Below are positions 31,619 through 39,935 of a stretch of 64,000 bases of DNA, piece after piece. Under the pieces are notes generated by a model. That model did not search any database. It was not told where the DNA came from and saw only the letters and a list, made by a program, of their open reading frames with translations. Source of the stretch: UBA6059 sp040219045 (lineage in GTDB: Bacteria; Bacteroidota; Bacteroidia; Cytophagales; Cyclobacteriaceae); assembly GCA_965229505.1 (NCBI GenBank), contig OZ245881.1, positions 2,914,001 through 2,978,000 on the forward strand, in the 5' to 3' direction. A program made the position numbers and the translations under genes. The first letter of the stretch is position 1. Each line of letters opens with the position of its first letter.

Positions 31619-34603
31619 ATGATATTGAGATTTTTATTGCTTATAACGGGGTTGTGGCTGTTTTTGAGTGACTGTCATCCGATCCTGGCCCAGTCTAGCC
31701 CAATAGTTTCATCCGACTATGGCTACCCGGAGCTGACCAACTACACCCCCAATGATTACAAGGCACATGCACAGGTCTGGCAGATGATCCAGGCCAGCAA
31801 CGGGCTGATGTACTTTGGCAATGGCGAAGGGGTGCTGTCCTATGACGGCAAAGCCTGGAGCAAGTATCGACTACCCAATCTGTCGCTTGTGAGAGCCCTT
31901 GTGGAAGGGGATGACGACAAGATTTATGTTGGTGGAGCAGGGGAGCTGGGCTACCTGTCTCCCGACGAATATGGGGTGATAGCCTTTCAGTCTCTGACAC
32001 TACGGCTTCCCCAGGATCAGCGTGATTTCGATCAGGTGCGTTTTGTGGCTTACAACAGTGATCAGGTCTTTTTTGCAACCCGGGATCGACTGATGATCTA
32101 CGATATTGCTACCGAGTCTTTTGAGGTGCTGATGACAGAGGATCGGATCGCGATGATGGATCTACTCGGCGGACAGGTTTGGCTCACCACATTTGATCGC
32201 AACATCCTACGCTATGAAGATGGGCAACTGATCACGGAGCGCTCATCAGAGCAGCTCCCCAAGGGGACACTTTTTGGAATGACGGACTGGGGAGATGGTC
32301 GGATGATCCTTTTCTTTTCTACAGGTGTTTACAGCTATGGTGATGGAGAAATACAGAAGCTGAGCACTAACGAGAACTCTGACTTTGAAAATATACTGGT
32401 ATTCAACATAGCCAAACTCAATGAAGCCTCCTTCCTGGCTTCTTCTAAAAGCGGATTGCTACATATCGGACTGGATGGTCGACTGATCAATAAGATAGGC
32501 CGAGATGAGGGTTTGCCCGAAGAGAATATCCATACGGTCTACCGAGATCGGTCCGGGGCGGTATGGGCTTCCCACAATTTTGGCGTGACACGGCTGGCCT
32601 ACCATCAGCCATTTCGAAGATTTGATGAGCGCAATGGCCTCTTTGATACGGTCAATGACGTCCTGCGGTGGAATGGCGCACTCTATGTCTCCACGCATAC
32701 CGCGCTGTACAAGCTCGATATCACCGAGAGCAATCAATTTCAACAAATGGGAACGGGCTATTTCGGGGAGTCATTCGCGCTGGAGACCATCGAAGATGAG
32801 CTCTGGGTTAGCACTTCACAGGGTATTTTTAAGATAAGCCCTACCGGGAATATAAGGAAGGTGTCGAACGTGTACAGCTACAAGTTTGAGCAGTCGGTCA
32901 TTGATCCATCCGTGGTTTATGTACCTGGGGTCGATGGGCTGATCGCCATCAAATCTGAGAATGGCACCTACACAGTCCGGTCTTACCAGAATGAGCTGCC
33001 GTATGATGTGCGCTATTTACGACAAGATAGTCTCGGGACACTTTGGCTCGGTATACATGCCAATAAGCTATTCACCGTTGATTTTTACAACCAAGGAACC
33101 ATCGATAAACCCGTGGTGACGGAGTACAGTACTGATGCCGGACTTCCGGCCACACATATCCCTGTGCATATTGTGGACGATGAGTTGGTCTTTAGCTCAG
33201 AATATGGCGTGTTTGATAAGATCGGTGAGCGGTTTGAGCGAAGCAGTCGTTTTCCCATGGAGCTGGAAGTGGTCTACTACATGTTGGATGCTTCCTCCGA
33301 TGTGGTCTATGTCCTCAACGGGCTCCCGCCATTTATGAAAGTGATGCCATTGGTAAAGGATGCCGATGGAATCTACCGCAAGCAACACAACCCGGATTTA
33401 GCGGCTTATAGCGAAGTAGGTATCTGGGCACCTTTTGAGGATGTGGACGGCTCGATGTGGTTTGGCCTGACTGGAGGGCTGACGCACTATTTTCCCGGTA
33501 GGGAGTCATCGAATACACAGCAGCCCATCACCAATATCAGCAGCATCAAGCTCAATACTGACTCTGTGGTGGCCATGAATTTTGGACTCTTCGATCGCCA
33601 ATGGTCACCTACGCTAGACTATGAAAACAACAACATCCGGTTTGAATATGGGCTGACGGCCTACGATAGGGAAGGTGACAACCAGTTTCGGTATCAGTTG
33701 GAGGGGCTGGAGGACGACTGGTCAGGTTGGTCTGGTGATCACATTCGTGAATACGTAGATCTAGGCGAAGGGGATTATACATTTCGCGTGGAGGGCCGAG
33801 ATGTGTACGGCAATATCGGCAAAGCGAGTAGTGTCAGCTTTTCGATTAGCCCCCCTTGGTACCGCACTTCGTGGTTTATAGCGATTGCTGTACTGGCATT
33901 TGCAGGATTGATCGCGCTGATTGCCCGGTTTTTTGCTCAGCGCAAATTGATCCGACGTGTGGAAGAGCTGGAGTTGCAGCATGAGCTCCAAAAGGAACGT
34001 GAGCGTATCTCCAGCGACCTGCACGATCATGTCGGCGCACAGCTGACTAGTATCATCTCCGGACTGTCGATGACGGAGCAGGTCGGCGACCTATCGGAAA
34101 AGGCGCAGCTGTCTAAGCTCATTCAGTCAATCAAGGCAGACGCCCAGCATACCATGACCAATCTTCGCGATAGCATCTGGTCGCTCAACGAGCAGTCGCT
34201 GACCCTCACTGAGCTGTTTGATCATGTGGACAACTACCTGGAAGGCTATTTGAGGTATCACCCTCAGCTGGGCTACTCGATGCTGGATCATATCGATCAG
34301 GATACAAAGCTTGGTCCTAAGCAGGCACTGAACATCATCAGAGTAGTGGAGGAAGCTATCCAAAATATAGTGAAACATGCCCGTGCAACGCACATTACTG
34401 TAGCTATGACTGTGCGCAACGGCCTGACCGAGATGACCATCAAAGATGACGGTCAGGGCTTTGACCCAGGAGCTATCACGGGAGAGCACTACGGCCTTGA
34501 CAACATGAAGCGGCGAATGAGTGAGATACATGGCACCATGAAAGTCACCAGCACTCCGGGTGCCGGTTCGACCCTGCGCCTCACCTGGTCAAATACCCAC
34601 TAA
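31619..34603 (+). CDS. Sensor histidine kinase with periplasmic Reg_prop propeller and Y_Y_Y domain
   Basis: A 994-residue membrane kinase (ATG at 31619; a TTG lies just before it). A signal segment is followed by a periplasmic propeller of Reg_prop-like repeats spanning about residues 45-650 (for example WQMIQASNGLMYFGNGEGVLSYDG and DGSMWFGLTGGLTHY). Then come a Y_Y_Y domain (about 675-755, RFEYGLTAYDREGDNQFRYQLEGLEDDWSGW) and one TM helix (about 760-783). The HisKA_3 helix carries the phospho-acceptor H802 in SDLHDHVGAQLTSI. The HATPase domain contains EEAIQNIVKHA and DDGQGFD. Such sensors often detect glycans or host molecules. The response regulator is 54 bases downstream. Confidence 0.94.
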   Translation: MILRFLLLITGLWLFLSDCHPILAQSSPIVSSDYGYPELTNYTPNDYKAHAQVWQMIQASNGLMYFGNGEGVLSYDGKAWSKYRLPNLSLVRALVEGDDDKIYVGGAGELGYLSPDEYGVIAFQSLTLRLPQDQRDFDQVRFVAYNSDQVFFATRDRLMIYDIATESFEVLMTEDRIAMMDLLGGQVWLTTFDRNILRYEDGQLITERSSEQLPKGTLFGMTDWGDGRMILFFSTGVYSYGDGEIQKLSTNENSDFENILVFNIAKLNEASFLASSKSGLLHIGLDGRLINKIGRDEGLPEENIHTVYRDRSGAVWASHNFGVTRLAYHQPFRRFDERNGLFDTVNDVLRWNGALYVSTHTALYKLDITESNQFQQMGTGYFGESFALETIEDELWVSTSQGIFKISPTGNIRKVSNVYSYKFEQSVIDPSVVYVPGVDGLIAIKSENGTYTVRSYQNELPYDVRYLRQDSLGTLWLGIHANKLFTVDFYNQGTIDKPVVTEYSTDAGLPATHIPVHIVDDELVFSSEYGVFDKIGERFERSSRFPMELEVVYYMLDASSDVVYVLNGLPPFMKVMPLVKDADGIYRKQHNPDLAAYSEVGIWAPFEDVDGSMWFGLTGGLTHYFPGRESSNTQQPITNISSIKLNTDSVVAMNFGLFDRQWSPTLDYENNNIRFEYGLTAYDREGDNQFRYQLEGLEDDWSGWSGDHIREYVDLGEGDYTFRVEGRDVYGNIGKASSVSFSISPPWYRTSWFIAIAVLAFAGLIALIARFFAQRKLIRRVEELELQHELQKERERISSDLHDHVGAQLTSIISGLSMTEQVGDLSEKAQLSKLIQSIKADAQHTMTNLRDSIWSLNEQSLTLTELFDHVDNYLEGYLRYHPQLGYSMLDHIDQDTKLGPKQALNIIRVVEEAIQNIVKHARATHITVAMTVRNGLTEMTIKDDGQGFDPGAITGEHYGLDNMKRRMSEIHGTMKVTSTPGAGSTLRLTWSNTH

Positions 34604-34656
34604 GTGGTATTGGTAGTGTACCGGGCAGTACGCATATTTGACTCAAACAATTTGCT

Positions 34657-35331
34657 ATGTCCATCAAGATAGGCCTGGTCGAAGACAACCCCGCATTGCG
34701 TAAGCGCTTCATCGACAACTTCAAATACTTTAATGACATGGAGCTTGTGATGATCGCTGCATCTGGTGAAGAAGCGATCCGTAAGCTGGAGGGCCTTGGT
34801 GCTGATGACCTACCGGAAATCATCATGATGGATATAGAGCTGCCGGGTATCAGCGGGATAGAGACGACCAGTAGGGTCAAGGCCGCCTACGGAGACAGTA
34901 TTGATATCATGATGCTCACCATCTTTGAGCATACTGAAAAGATCATGAAGTCTATCAATGCGGGAGCAGTGGGTTATTTGCTCAAAGATGAGTCTCCACA
35001 GACCCTGGTCAAGGCGATCACCGAGCTCAGGGAGGGTGGCGCACCCATGTCGCGTAAGATCGCTCGCAAGCTCATCACCCAGGTCGGCAAAAGCGTGGAT
35101 GTGAACCGTGAACTGCAACGCGAGCAAAAGATCGCCGAGTATGGCCTATCGGAAAAGGAGCTCCAGGTCATAGAGCAGTTAGTAGAAGGCAAAAACTATT
35201 CAGAGATTGCTGAACTCATGTTTATCAGTCCTCACACCGTGAAGACCCACATCAAGAATATCTACCGCAAAATGCATGTGCACACCCGTGCGAGTGCGGT
35301 GAAGAGTGCACTAGATAATAATATTGTCTAG
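34657..35331 (+). CDS. NarL/FixJ-type response regulator
   Basis: A 224-residue regulator. The receiver has the acidic pair in VEDN and phospho-acceptor D59 in IIMMDIELPGISG, with conserved Lys in LLKDESP. The C-terminal LuxR-type HTH is GLSEKELQVIEQLVEGKNYSEIAELMFISPHTVKTHIKNIYRKM. It is the evident partner of the kinase ending at 34603. The receiver contains the insertion GADDLPE before the Asp. Targets may include genes for transport or degradation of the sensed compound. Confidence 0.95.
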   Translation: MSIKIGLVEDNPALRKRFIDNFKYFNDMELVMIAASGEEAIRKLEGLGADDLPEIIMMDIELPGISGIETTSRVKAAYGDSIDIMMLTIFEHTEKIMKSINAGAVGYLLKDESPQTLVKAITELREGGAPMSRKIARKLITQVGKSVDVNRELQREQKIAEYGLSEKELQVIEQLVEGKNYSEIAELMFISPHTVKTHIKNIYRKMHVHTRASAVKSALDNNIV

Positions 35332-35356
35332 TGTTTCCTCAACCCTCTCTAGCCAT

Positions 35357-35376
35357 AGTTCGTGTCCTCACAAACC
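35357..35376. repeat. REP-C copy, head type
   Basis: AGTTCGTGTCCTCACAAACC is followed by AACTAAC. It lies 26 bases behind the response regulator stop. Confidence 0.8.
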
Positions 35377-35450
35377 AACTAACATCCCACCCTAAAGGCC
35401 TGTGCCCCGCAGGCCTGCTTCTCTTTCGCAATGGTTGGTGTCCTACGCAG

Positions 35451-35639
35451 GGGCTGTGCAATAAGTCGTTTAAGCTCACGCAAGACAAAACAATCTTCTG
35501 CATACTGCAAGGCAACACCCACCTAACCGCCCTCAAGGGCGGAATTTATCCCCTTGAGGGGATTATAGGGGTGTATTCGATAGGTTAAACAAAACAAAAT
35601 ATTGTGATTTTTAAAGGGGTTGGACTTATTGCACAGCCC
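35451..35639. mobile_element. 189-bp MITE with perfect 17-bp terminal inverted repeats
   Basis: The left end GGGCTGTGCAATAAGTC (35451-35467) and the right end GACTTATTGCACAGCCC (35623-35639) are perfect inverted repeats. Internal hairpins include CCGCCCTCAAGGGCGG (35528-35543) and CCCCTTGAGGGG (35551-35562). It encodes no transposase. It interrupts a REP-C head element, leaving GGTTGGTGTCCTACGC on the left. A target duplication is not obvious. The family of the transposase that moved it cannot be told from these ends alone. Confidence 0.85.
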
Positions 35640-35656
35640 ACTAACATCATAGGCTC

Positions 35657-35685
35657 AGGTCCGTGAAGACACGAACCTTGGCAGT
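35657..35685. repeat. REP-C copy, tail type
   Basis: AGGTCCGTGAAGACACGAAC is followed by CTTGGCAG. It was probably paired with the interrupted head copy on the other side of the MITE, since the CTAACATCAT spacer is still present on the right. Confidence 0.8.
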
Positions 35686-35716
35686 TGAGATAAAGTATGC
35701 CCTTCGCAAGCTCACC

Positions 35717-35755
35717 CCAATGTCTGGGGCCCACAGACCTACCCAAGTGGACCTA
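35717..35755. repeat. Palindromic repeat of a second type, copy 1
   Basis: CAATGTCTGGGGCCCACAGA followed by CCTACCCAAGTGGACCTAAC matches the element at 36825-36885. The core is TGTCTGKGG and its complement CCACAGACA. Confidence 0.6.
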
Positions 35756-35784
35756 ACATCAGTGCCTTAACCAATCACCTGATA

Positions 35785-35810
35785 TGTTCGTGAAGACACG
35801 AAGCTCGGCA
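35785..35810. repeat. REP-C copy, degenerate tail type
   Basis: TGTTCGTGAAGACACGAAGC is followed by TCGGCA, a degraded form of the tail repeat with CTTGGCA. Confidence 0.75.
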
Positions 35811-35832
35811 TTCGGGACATATTCTCAGCCCT

Positions 35833-36291
35833 TTATTGATCCGCAACATATTCCCCGAGTCTATCAAAGGTTAATGCCCACCCGTTGTAAAAGCCCATTT
35901 CTTCTTGCTGCTTGCAGTATTCCTCGGTCTCGTGCACCACACTGAATTTGAAATGCGTTTGTGCTTCCTGTTCTGTCAGTTCAACAATGAGCGTCACGCC
36001 TTCCGTCATGGGCTTAAAGTCAGCAGTGGTCACAATTTTCTGACCCTTCAAGATTTCCTGATACTCTCCTTCCGCTACGAATAGGTTGCCATCGGGCATT
36101 TGCATGACATACTCCCAGCGTCCTCCGACACGAAAGTCATGCGTCTTCACTTCTGTTTCCATACCTTTTGGTCCCCACCAGTTGGAGATGTGCGCTGGCT
36201 GTGTCCAGGCGTCCCAGACGAGTTGAATAGGTGCGTTAAAGGTGCGTTCTAGGGTTAAGGTGCGTTTGCTTAATTCTTGTGCATCACTCAT
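35833..36291 (-). CDS. SRPBCC (AHSA1-like) domain protein
   Basis: A 152-residue protein of the AHSA1/START-like fold. LTLERTFNAPIQLVWDAWTQPAHISNWWGPKGMETEVKTHDFRVGGRWEYVMQMPDG is typical of this family, and YNGWALTFDRLGEYV ends it. Such proteins have a large hydrophobic cavity; activity is unknown. The start overlaps the stop of an ArsR gene by 8 bases, so the pair is one transcript. A parallel ArsR/AHSA1 operon is at 52084-53352. Confidence 0.92.
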   Translation of the reverse strand: MSDAQELSKRTLTLERTFNAPIQLVWDAWTQPAHISNWWGPKGMETEVKTHDFRVGGRWEYVMQMPDGNLFVAEGEYQEILKGQKIVTTADFKPMTEGVTLIVELTEQEAQTHFKFSVVHETEEYCKQQEEMGFYNGWALTFDRLGEYVADQ

Positions 36292-36613
36292 TGTCTTTGG
36301 ATTTAGATTGTAGTTCGTTTAGATAGTTTTCGAATGAGTCGAGTTTGTCTTCCCAGAGCTTGCGGTACTGCTCCAGCCACATAAATGCAGGCACCAGACT
36401 ACTCGGCTGGATTTTGCAGAATCGTTCCCGTCCCTGCTGCTGAATGTCCACTAGTCCACATTCCTGAAGGATCTTCAGGTGCTTGCTGATAGCAGGTCGA
36501 CTAACATCAAACTTATCAGCCACCTGGTTAACGGTCAATGGTTCCTCAGATAGATGCTCGATGATGTCGCGTCTGACAGGATCGGCTATCGCCTGGAATA
36601 CGTCTCTTCTCAT
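36284..36613 (-). CDS. ArsR-family transcriptional repressor
   Basis: A 109-residue winged-helix protein. The HTH is LTVNQVADKFDVSRPAISKHLKILQECGLVDIQQQG, with MRRDVFQAIADPVRRDIIEHL before it. No metal-binding ELCVCDL-type motif is present, so it belongs to the SRPBCC-associated, non-metal branch. It probably represses itself and the AHSA1 gene through two dyads at 36620-36661. Compared with the paralogue at 53026, the recognition helix reads SRPAISKHLK instead of ARPTISKHMQ. Confidence 0.93.
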   Translation of the reverse strand: MRRDVFQAIADPVRRDIIEHLSEEPLTVNQVADKFDVSRPAISKHLKILQECGLVDIQQQGRERFCKIQPSSLVPAFMWLEQYRKLWEDKLDSFENYLNELQSKSKDNE

Positions 36614-36619
36614 TATTGT

Positions 36620-36661
36620 GTAACTATTTGGTTACAAGTATAAATGTAATCATTCGGTTAC
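36620..36661. promoter_or_regulatory. Double operator of the first ArsR gene
   Basis: Two 16-bp dyads, GTAACTATTTGGTTAC (36620-36635) and GTAATCATTCGGTTAC (36646-36661), are separated by AAGTATAAAT. They begin 6 bases upstream of the start codon. The same layout with different half-sites lies upstream of the second ArsR gene. Confidence 0.75.
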
Positions 36662-36718
36662 GCAAATAAATTTTCACAAGCTGTCCTGAGTTTGAAACTC
36701 ACTTCGCCACCGCGCAAT

Positions 36719-36784
36719 GGTTCGTGTCCTCACGAACCATCTAACATCACTGGCTCAAATCCGTGAAGACACGAACCTTGGCAG
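36719..36784. repeat. Complete REP-C unit (head plus tail)
   Basis: Head GGTTCGTGTCCTCACGAACC (36719-36738), spacer ATCTAACATCACTGGCTCAA, and tail ATCCGTGAAGACACGAACC plus TTGGCAG (36759-36784) form one full bipartite unit, the best-preserved in the window. Confidence 0.9.
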
Positions 36785-36826
36785 TTAGATTATAATATCG
36801 TCTAGTTGTATATATCAACTCACTCC

Positions 36827-36890
36827 AATGTCTGTGGGCCACAGACATTCTTACTTGAGTCACAGACCTTCACAAGTGGACCTAACCAAA
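36827..36890. repeat. Palindromic repeat of a second type, copy 2
   Basis: AATGTCTGTGG (36827-36837) and CCACAGACATT (36839-36849) are perfect 11-bp arms around one G. The trailing CAAGTGGACCTAAC at 36872-36885 is the same as in copy 1 at 35717-35755. Confidence 0.75.
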
Positions 36891-37424
36891 GAATACGCGC
36901 GGATAGACCACTGTGCCGCTTACACGGTCAAGTGTCCCCTCGATCAGCTCAACGGCCATGCAGTTCTCTTTGGGTACTTCGAAGGGAAGGCTAATCCCAA
37001 AAAGATGTGCGGGTCGATATCCGAACTTCGGATAATAGGTCTCATGCCCGAGAAGCACGACTGAGCCATGCCCCAGTTGACAAGCTTGGTCATGGGCCGC
37101 TCTGATCAACGTGCCTCCAATACCTTGCCCCTGGTATTCCGGTAGGACGGCTACAGGAGCTAAGGCGAGTGAGTCGAAATGAACATTCTTATTTTGGATT
37201 TGAATTTTGGTAAGCAAAATGTACCCTATGATTTTGTCGTCCATCTCAGCGACCAGGGACAGTTGCGGTACAAAGGCATCAGACTTTCTGAGTCGCTCCA
37301 CAAGAAACTGCTCTTGATGATCGCTCATAGGTTCATTTTCAAATGCTCGCTCGATCAATGCAAAGACAGCTTGATAATCTGCCGCAGTTTCTTGTCGGCA
37401 GTTAATTCTTAAGTTACCGCTCAT
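36882..37424 (-). CDS. GNAT family N-acetyltransferase
   Basis: The frame is open from 37535, but the ATG at 37424 (MSGNLRINCRQETAADYQAVFALIERAF) gives a normal GNAT start; protein length is then 180. The acetyl-CoA motif is LAPVAVLPEYQGQGIGGTLIRAAHDQACQLG, followed by VVLLGHETYYPKFGYRPA. This composition resembles the YhbS-like group. The substrate is unknown. It overlaps the preceding NTF2-like gene by 11 bases. Confidence 0.92.
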   Translation of the reverse strand: MSGNLRINCRQETAADYQAVFALIERAFENEPMSDHQEQFLVERLRKSDAFVPQLSLVAEMDDKIIGYILLTKIQIQNKNVHFDSLALAPVAVLPEYQGQGIGGTLIRAAHDQACQLGHGSVVLLGHETYYPKFGYRPAHLFGISLPFEVPKENCMAVELIEGTLDRVSGTVVYPRVFFG

Positions 37425-37926
37425 TTTGGTCCAACAGATTATTGGGAATGGGGTTTTCTTCCGATTCGTTTTGAGTAAGCCAGCTCGTGATCCACCAGCG
37501 GCCCTGATCGAAGTGAAGTTGGATGCTATTGACACCTCTCACTCCGGAAGCGACAGCAGGATCTGTCCGTAGCTCGTAGGCACTCCAGACCTGGGCGATC
37601 TGCCCAAACTGAGTCACCTCTCTTCCAAGCTCGATCTCATAGATGTCCTCCTTGGGAGTGAGTAGGTAGGGAATATATTCCTCCGCCAAGGAATGAGTCT
37701 CGGTACTGCCATCCTCCAGAACCCGGGTAATAATTGCGTCAGGAGCGTGCAAGAAAGCATCTCTATCATATTGCCATGGATCAGTGCTTGCGCCAGAGAT
37801 GACGTCATAGTATGCATCGATGATGGCATCAATCGACCTCACATCATCCGCATATTGATCGGTTTGACTTTGAGCCAATGCATGAAGTGGTAATACTATA
37901 CTCAGGAGTAGAACGAGTTTTGTCAT
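37414..37926 (-). CDS. Secreted NTF2-like protein
   Basis: I place the start at the ATG at 37926, which gives a clean signal peptide (MTKLVLLLSIVLPLHALAQ); the open frame extends upstream to 37989. The mature 150 residues have the NTF2/SnoaL-like pattern: DVRSIDAIIDAYYDVISG, WQYDRDAFLHAPDAIIT, AQVWSAYELRTD and GVNSIQLHFDQGRWWITSWLTQNE. This fold may be catalytic or only bind ligands. It is translated together with the GNAT gene. Confidence 0.8.
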   Translation of the reverse strand: MTKLVLLLSIVLPLHALAQSQTDQYADDVRSIDAIIDAYYDVISGASTDPWQYDRDAFLHAPDAIITRVLEDGSTETHSLAEEYIPYLLTPKEDIYEIELGREVTQFGQIAQVWSAYELRTDPAVASGVRGVNSIQLHFDQGRWWITSWLTQNESEENPIPNNLLDQNER

Positions 37927-38027
37927 GCAGCTAAAGTATGCCTTTCGCCAGCTTCTGACAACAGCAAATAGTTCCGAGTTAAAGCTCAAACCCCACTCTG
38001 CCTGATCTATGGCACACTTTCGCTATG

Positions 38028-38053
38028 GTGCGTGTCCTCACGAACCTTGGCAG
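38028..38053. repeat. REP-C hybrid copy
   Basis: GGTGCGTGTCCTCACGAACC is followed by TTGGCAG, so the head-type hairpin is directly joined to the tail-type suffix. Confidence 0.8.
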
Positions 38054-38068
38054 TTGGGCCCAGACGTA

Positions 38069-39817
38069 TCATGGCTTGTCGGCTAGGACTGATCTATCCA
38101 ACTGTCGTACAGTTAATCTCCCGTCAATCAGCTTCAAGGTTGCATCCGGCTCTCCATAATTCAGCCCATCGACGTACAACTGGTCATTGCCGATAGGATA
38201 GGCGAGCATGGGTAGTTCATCATCAAGTTGATAGCTACCATGCTCAAAGATGCCTTGTACCTTACCTTCTTCATCAAAGTAGACGATGATGTCCAGGATT
38301 GCTTCCTCTCCTGTGATCCGCATCAGCCCATGACCTTCTTCGACATAGTATGGGACGATAGCGACTACTTTGCCGGTCTGCTTGCGCATCATCTTCATGC
38401 CAATGCCTAGGAGCCCTGAGTAGCTGACAAACTTCATCTCCCCATCAAAGTATTTGGCAGCTGCCCAATGCTTCTTTTTGTAAAGTAGCCTCGCTAGATC
38501 GTTCATCATATCTTCTTGTTGGGTAGCTCCTGAGAGTGGTGAATTAGCAATCAGTCGGGAGGTCATCGTACCCGCTACACTGACCCAGACTGCAGTATCA
38601 TTTTCGCTAGACAATGTAAGCCTTGTACCATCGTCAAGGAAGTACTTACTTTTGATTTCAGGCATTGAAGTGATTTCCGGTAGGATATCTACCTCACCTC
38701 CCTCAAGTATGTCCCATGACTTGTCGACCAGTTCGCGCACATAGCGGGCACTCTTACCATAGCTGTGGATGTCTTCGAAACCGCGATTGGTGAGTAGGAC
38801 GATCTGATGTCCGGAAGTAGGGTCAAAGCTCATAAAGCTCATGAAACCAGCCGTACCACCATCATGCTCTACGCGATCTTCTTTGGTAATCTGCCAGCCA
38901 TATCCATAGCCGGCCTGGGTGTGGCTGCTGAGGTAATCCCGCCTCAATGAAGCCGTGAGAAAGGTATCCGACTGTAGGATGCTCAGCCAACGAGACAGAT
39001 CACTTGCGGTAGAGTAAACACCACCGCCACCGATAGACCAGCTATGGTGGTATCCGGGGGCTGGACTTGACAGGTCTGATCTATAGCCGTAATAGGGTGT
39101 AGCATCAGCCTGCGAGCTACCAAAGCCAGTATGCTCCAGTCCATACTTTGCAAAGACACGCGCTTCCATGAATTGCGGATACGGTAGGCCTGAGACTTGC
39201 TCGATGATAGCAGCAAGGAGCACGTACCCGGAATTGCTATAGCTAAACTCTTCTCCCGGCTTGAAGAGTAGTTTTGCCTCCTGAAATTTTGAGATGAGTT
39301 CAGCTATTTCGATGGGCTTTTCTTCCGGGAAAAAGATGTCAAGTCCCTGCTCTGTTTGATAGATGCTCGGGATACCAGAAGTGTGCGTGAGCAGCTGATG
39401 GATGGTGACCCTATCCCACCGATCAGAGGCATACGGGCCCAGATGAGGGTTGACTTTATCTTGCAAGTTGAGATGACCTTCGTGCGCCAACATAAGTATA
39501 GCAGATGCTGTGAATTGCTTGCTGACAGATCCAATATCAAATCGGGTAGCTACTCCACTGGTAATGCCTCGTGTACTGTTTCCATAGCTTTGGTGGTAGA
39601 TAAGACTGTCAGCGCACCTGATTTGTACCACCCCACTTAGGTGTTGATAGTTAGATTCCTGGGTGAATAGGTGATCGAGCATGTCCCTGGCTTTCGTCGC
39701 ATCGGTCGAGTAATTAATGCTATTAGCCTGAGGTGAGGTGATCGGCTCCTGAGCTGAGCATGAGTAGATGCTGTTGCAAAGCAACCAAGCAATTAATCCA
39801 TAGGTCTTTGTTTTCAT
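38069..39817 (-). CDS. Serine hydrolase, class C beta-lactamase-related, with long C-terminal extension
   Basis: A 582-residue lipoprotein or secreted enzyme (CNSIYSCSAQ at the start). The active site has S97-V-S-K100 in FDIGSVSKQFTA, the Y193-S-N195 motif in FSYSNSGYVLL, and an HDGGTAGF triad near residue 315. The last 190 residues are beta-rich and unlike the catalytic domain (LDDGTRLTLSSENDTAVW and so on), as in many Bacteroidota DUF3471-type extensions. The family includes D-aminopeptidases and esterases, so the substrate is unclear. A LytTR regulator starts divergently at 39936. Confidence 0.92.
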   Translation of the reverse strand: MKTKTYGLIAWLLCNSIYSCSAQEPITSPQANSINYSTDATKARDMLDHLFTQESNYQHLSGVVQIRCADSLIYHQSYGNSTRGITSGVATRFDIGSVSKQFTASAILMLAHEGHLNLQDKVNPHLGPYASDRWDRVTIHQLLTHTSGIPSIYQTEQGLDIFFPEEKPIEIAELISKFQEAKLLFKPGEEFSYSNSGYVLLAAIIEQVSGLPYPQFMEARVFAKYGLEHTGFGSSQADATPYYGYRSDLSSPAPGYHHSWSIGGGGVYSTASDLSRWLSILQSDTFLTASLRRDYLSSHTQAGYGYGWQITKEDRVEHDGGTAGFMSFMSFDPTSGHQIVLLTNRGFEDIHSYGKSARYVRELVDKSWDILEGGEVDILPEITSMPEIKSKYFLDDGTRLTLSSENDTAVWVSVAGTMTSRLIANSPLSGATQQEDMMNDLARLLYKKKHWAAAKYFDGEMKFVSYSGLLGIGMKMMRKQTGKVVAIVPYYVEEGHGLMRITGEEAILDIIVYFDEEGKVQGIFEHGSYQLDDELPMLAYPIGNDQLYVDGLNYGEPDATLKLIDGRLTVRQLDRSVLADKP

Positions 39818-39935
39818 GAGAATGTCGTTGAATTTTGAGTTGTGTTTGAGAGTTACCTATCGGCAAATCTGGGATGTAGGTTGACTCAAAAACGTACCTT
39901 GGGACGAACGACCAAAAAATGATGATCAACGAAGT

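Larger units (their letters stand above)
35332..35832. other. 500-base intergenic repeat cluster
   Basis: This stretch between the response regulator and the AHSA1 gene holds REP-C copies at 35357-35376, 35657-35685 and 35785-35810. It also has a REP-C copy cut by a MITE at about 35430-35450, the MITE itself (35451-35639), and a different palindrome type at 35717-35755. I see no gene. Confidence 0.75.

Noticed and set aside
35331..35588. 85-residue frame within the repeat cluster
   Set aside because: It covers REP-C and MITE sequence only, so it is not a gene.
35451..35639. A small IS with its own transposase
   Set aside because: At 189 bases it cannot encode one; only the inverted ends remain, so it is a MITE.
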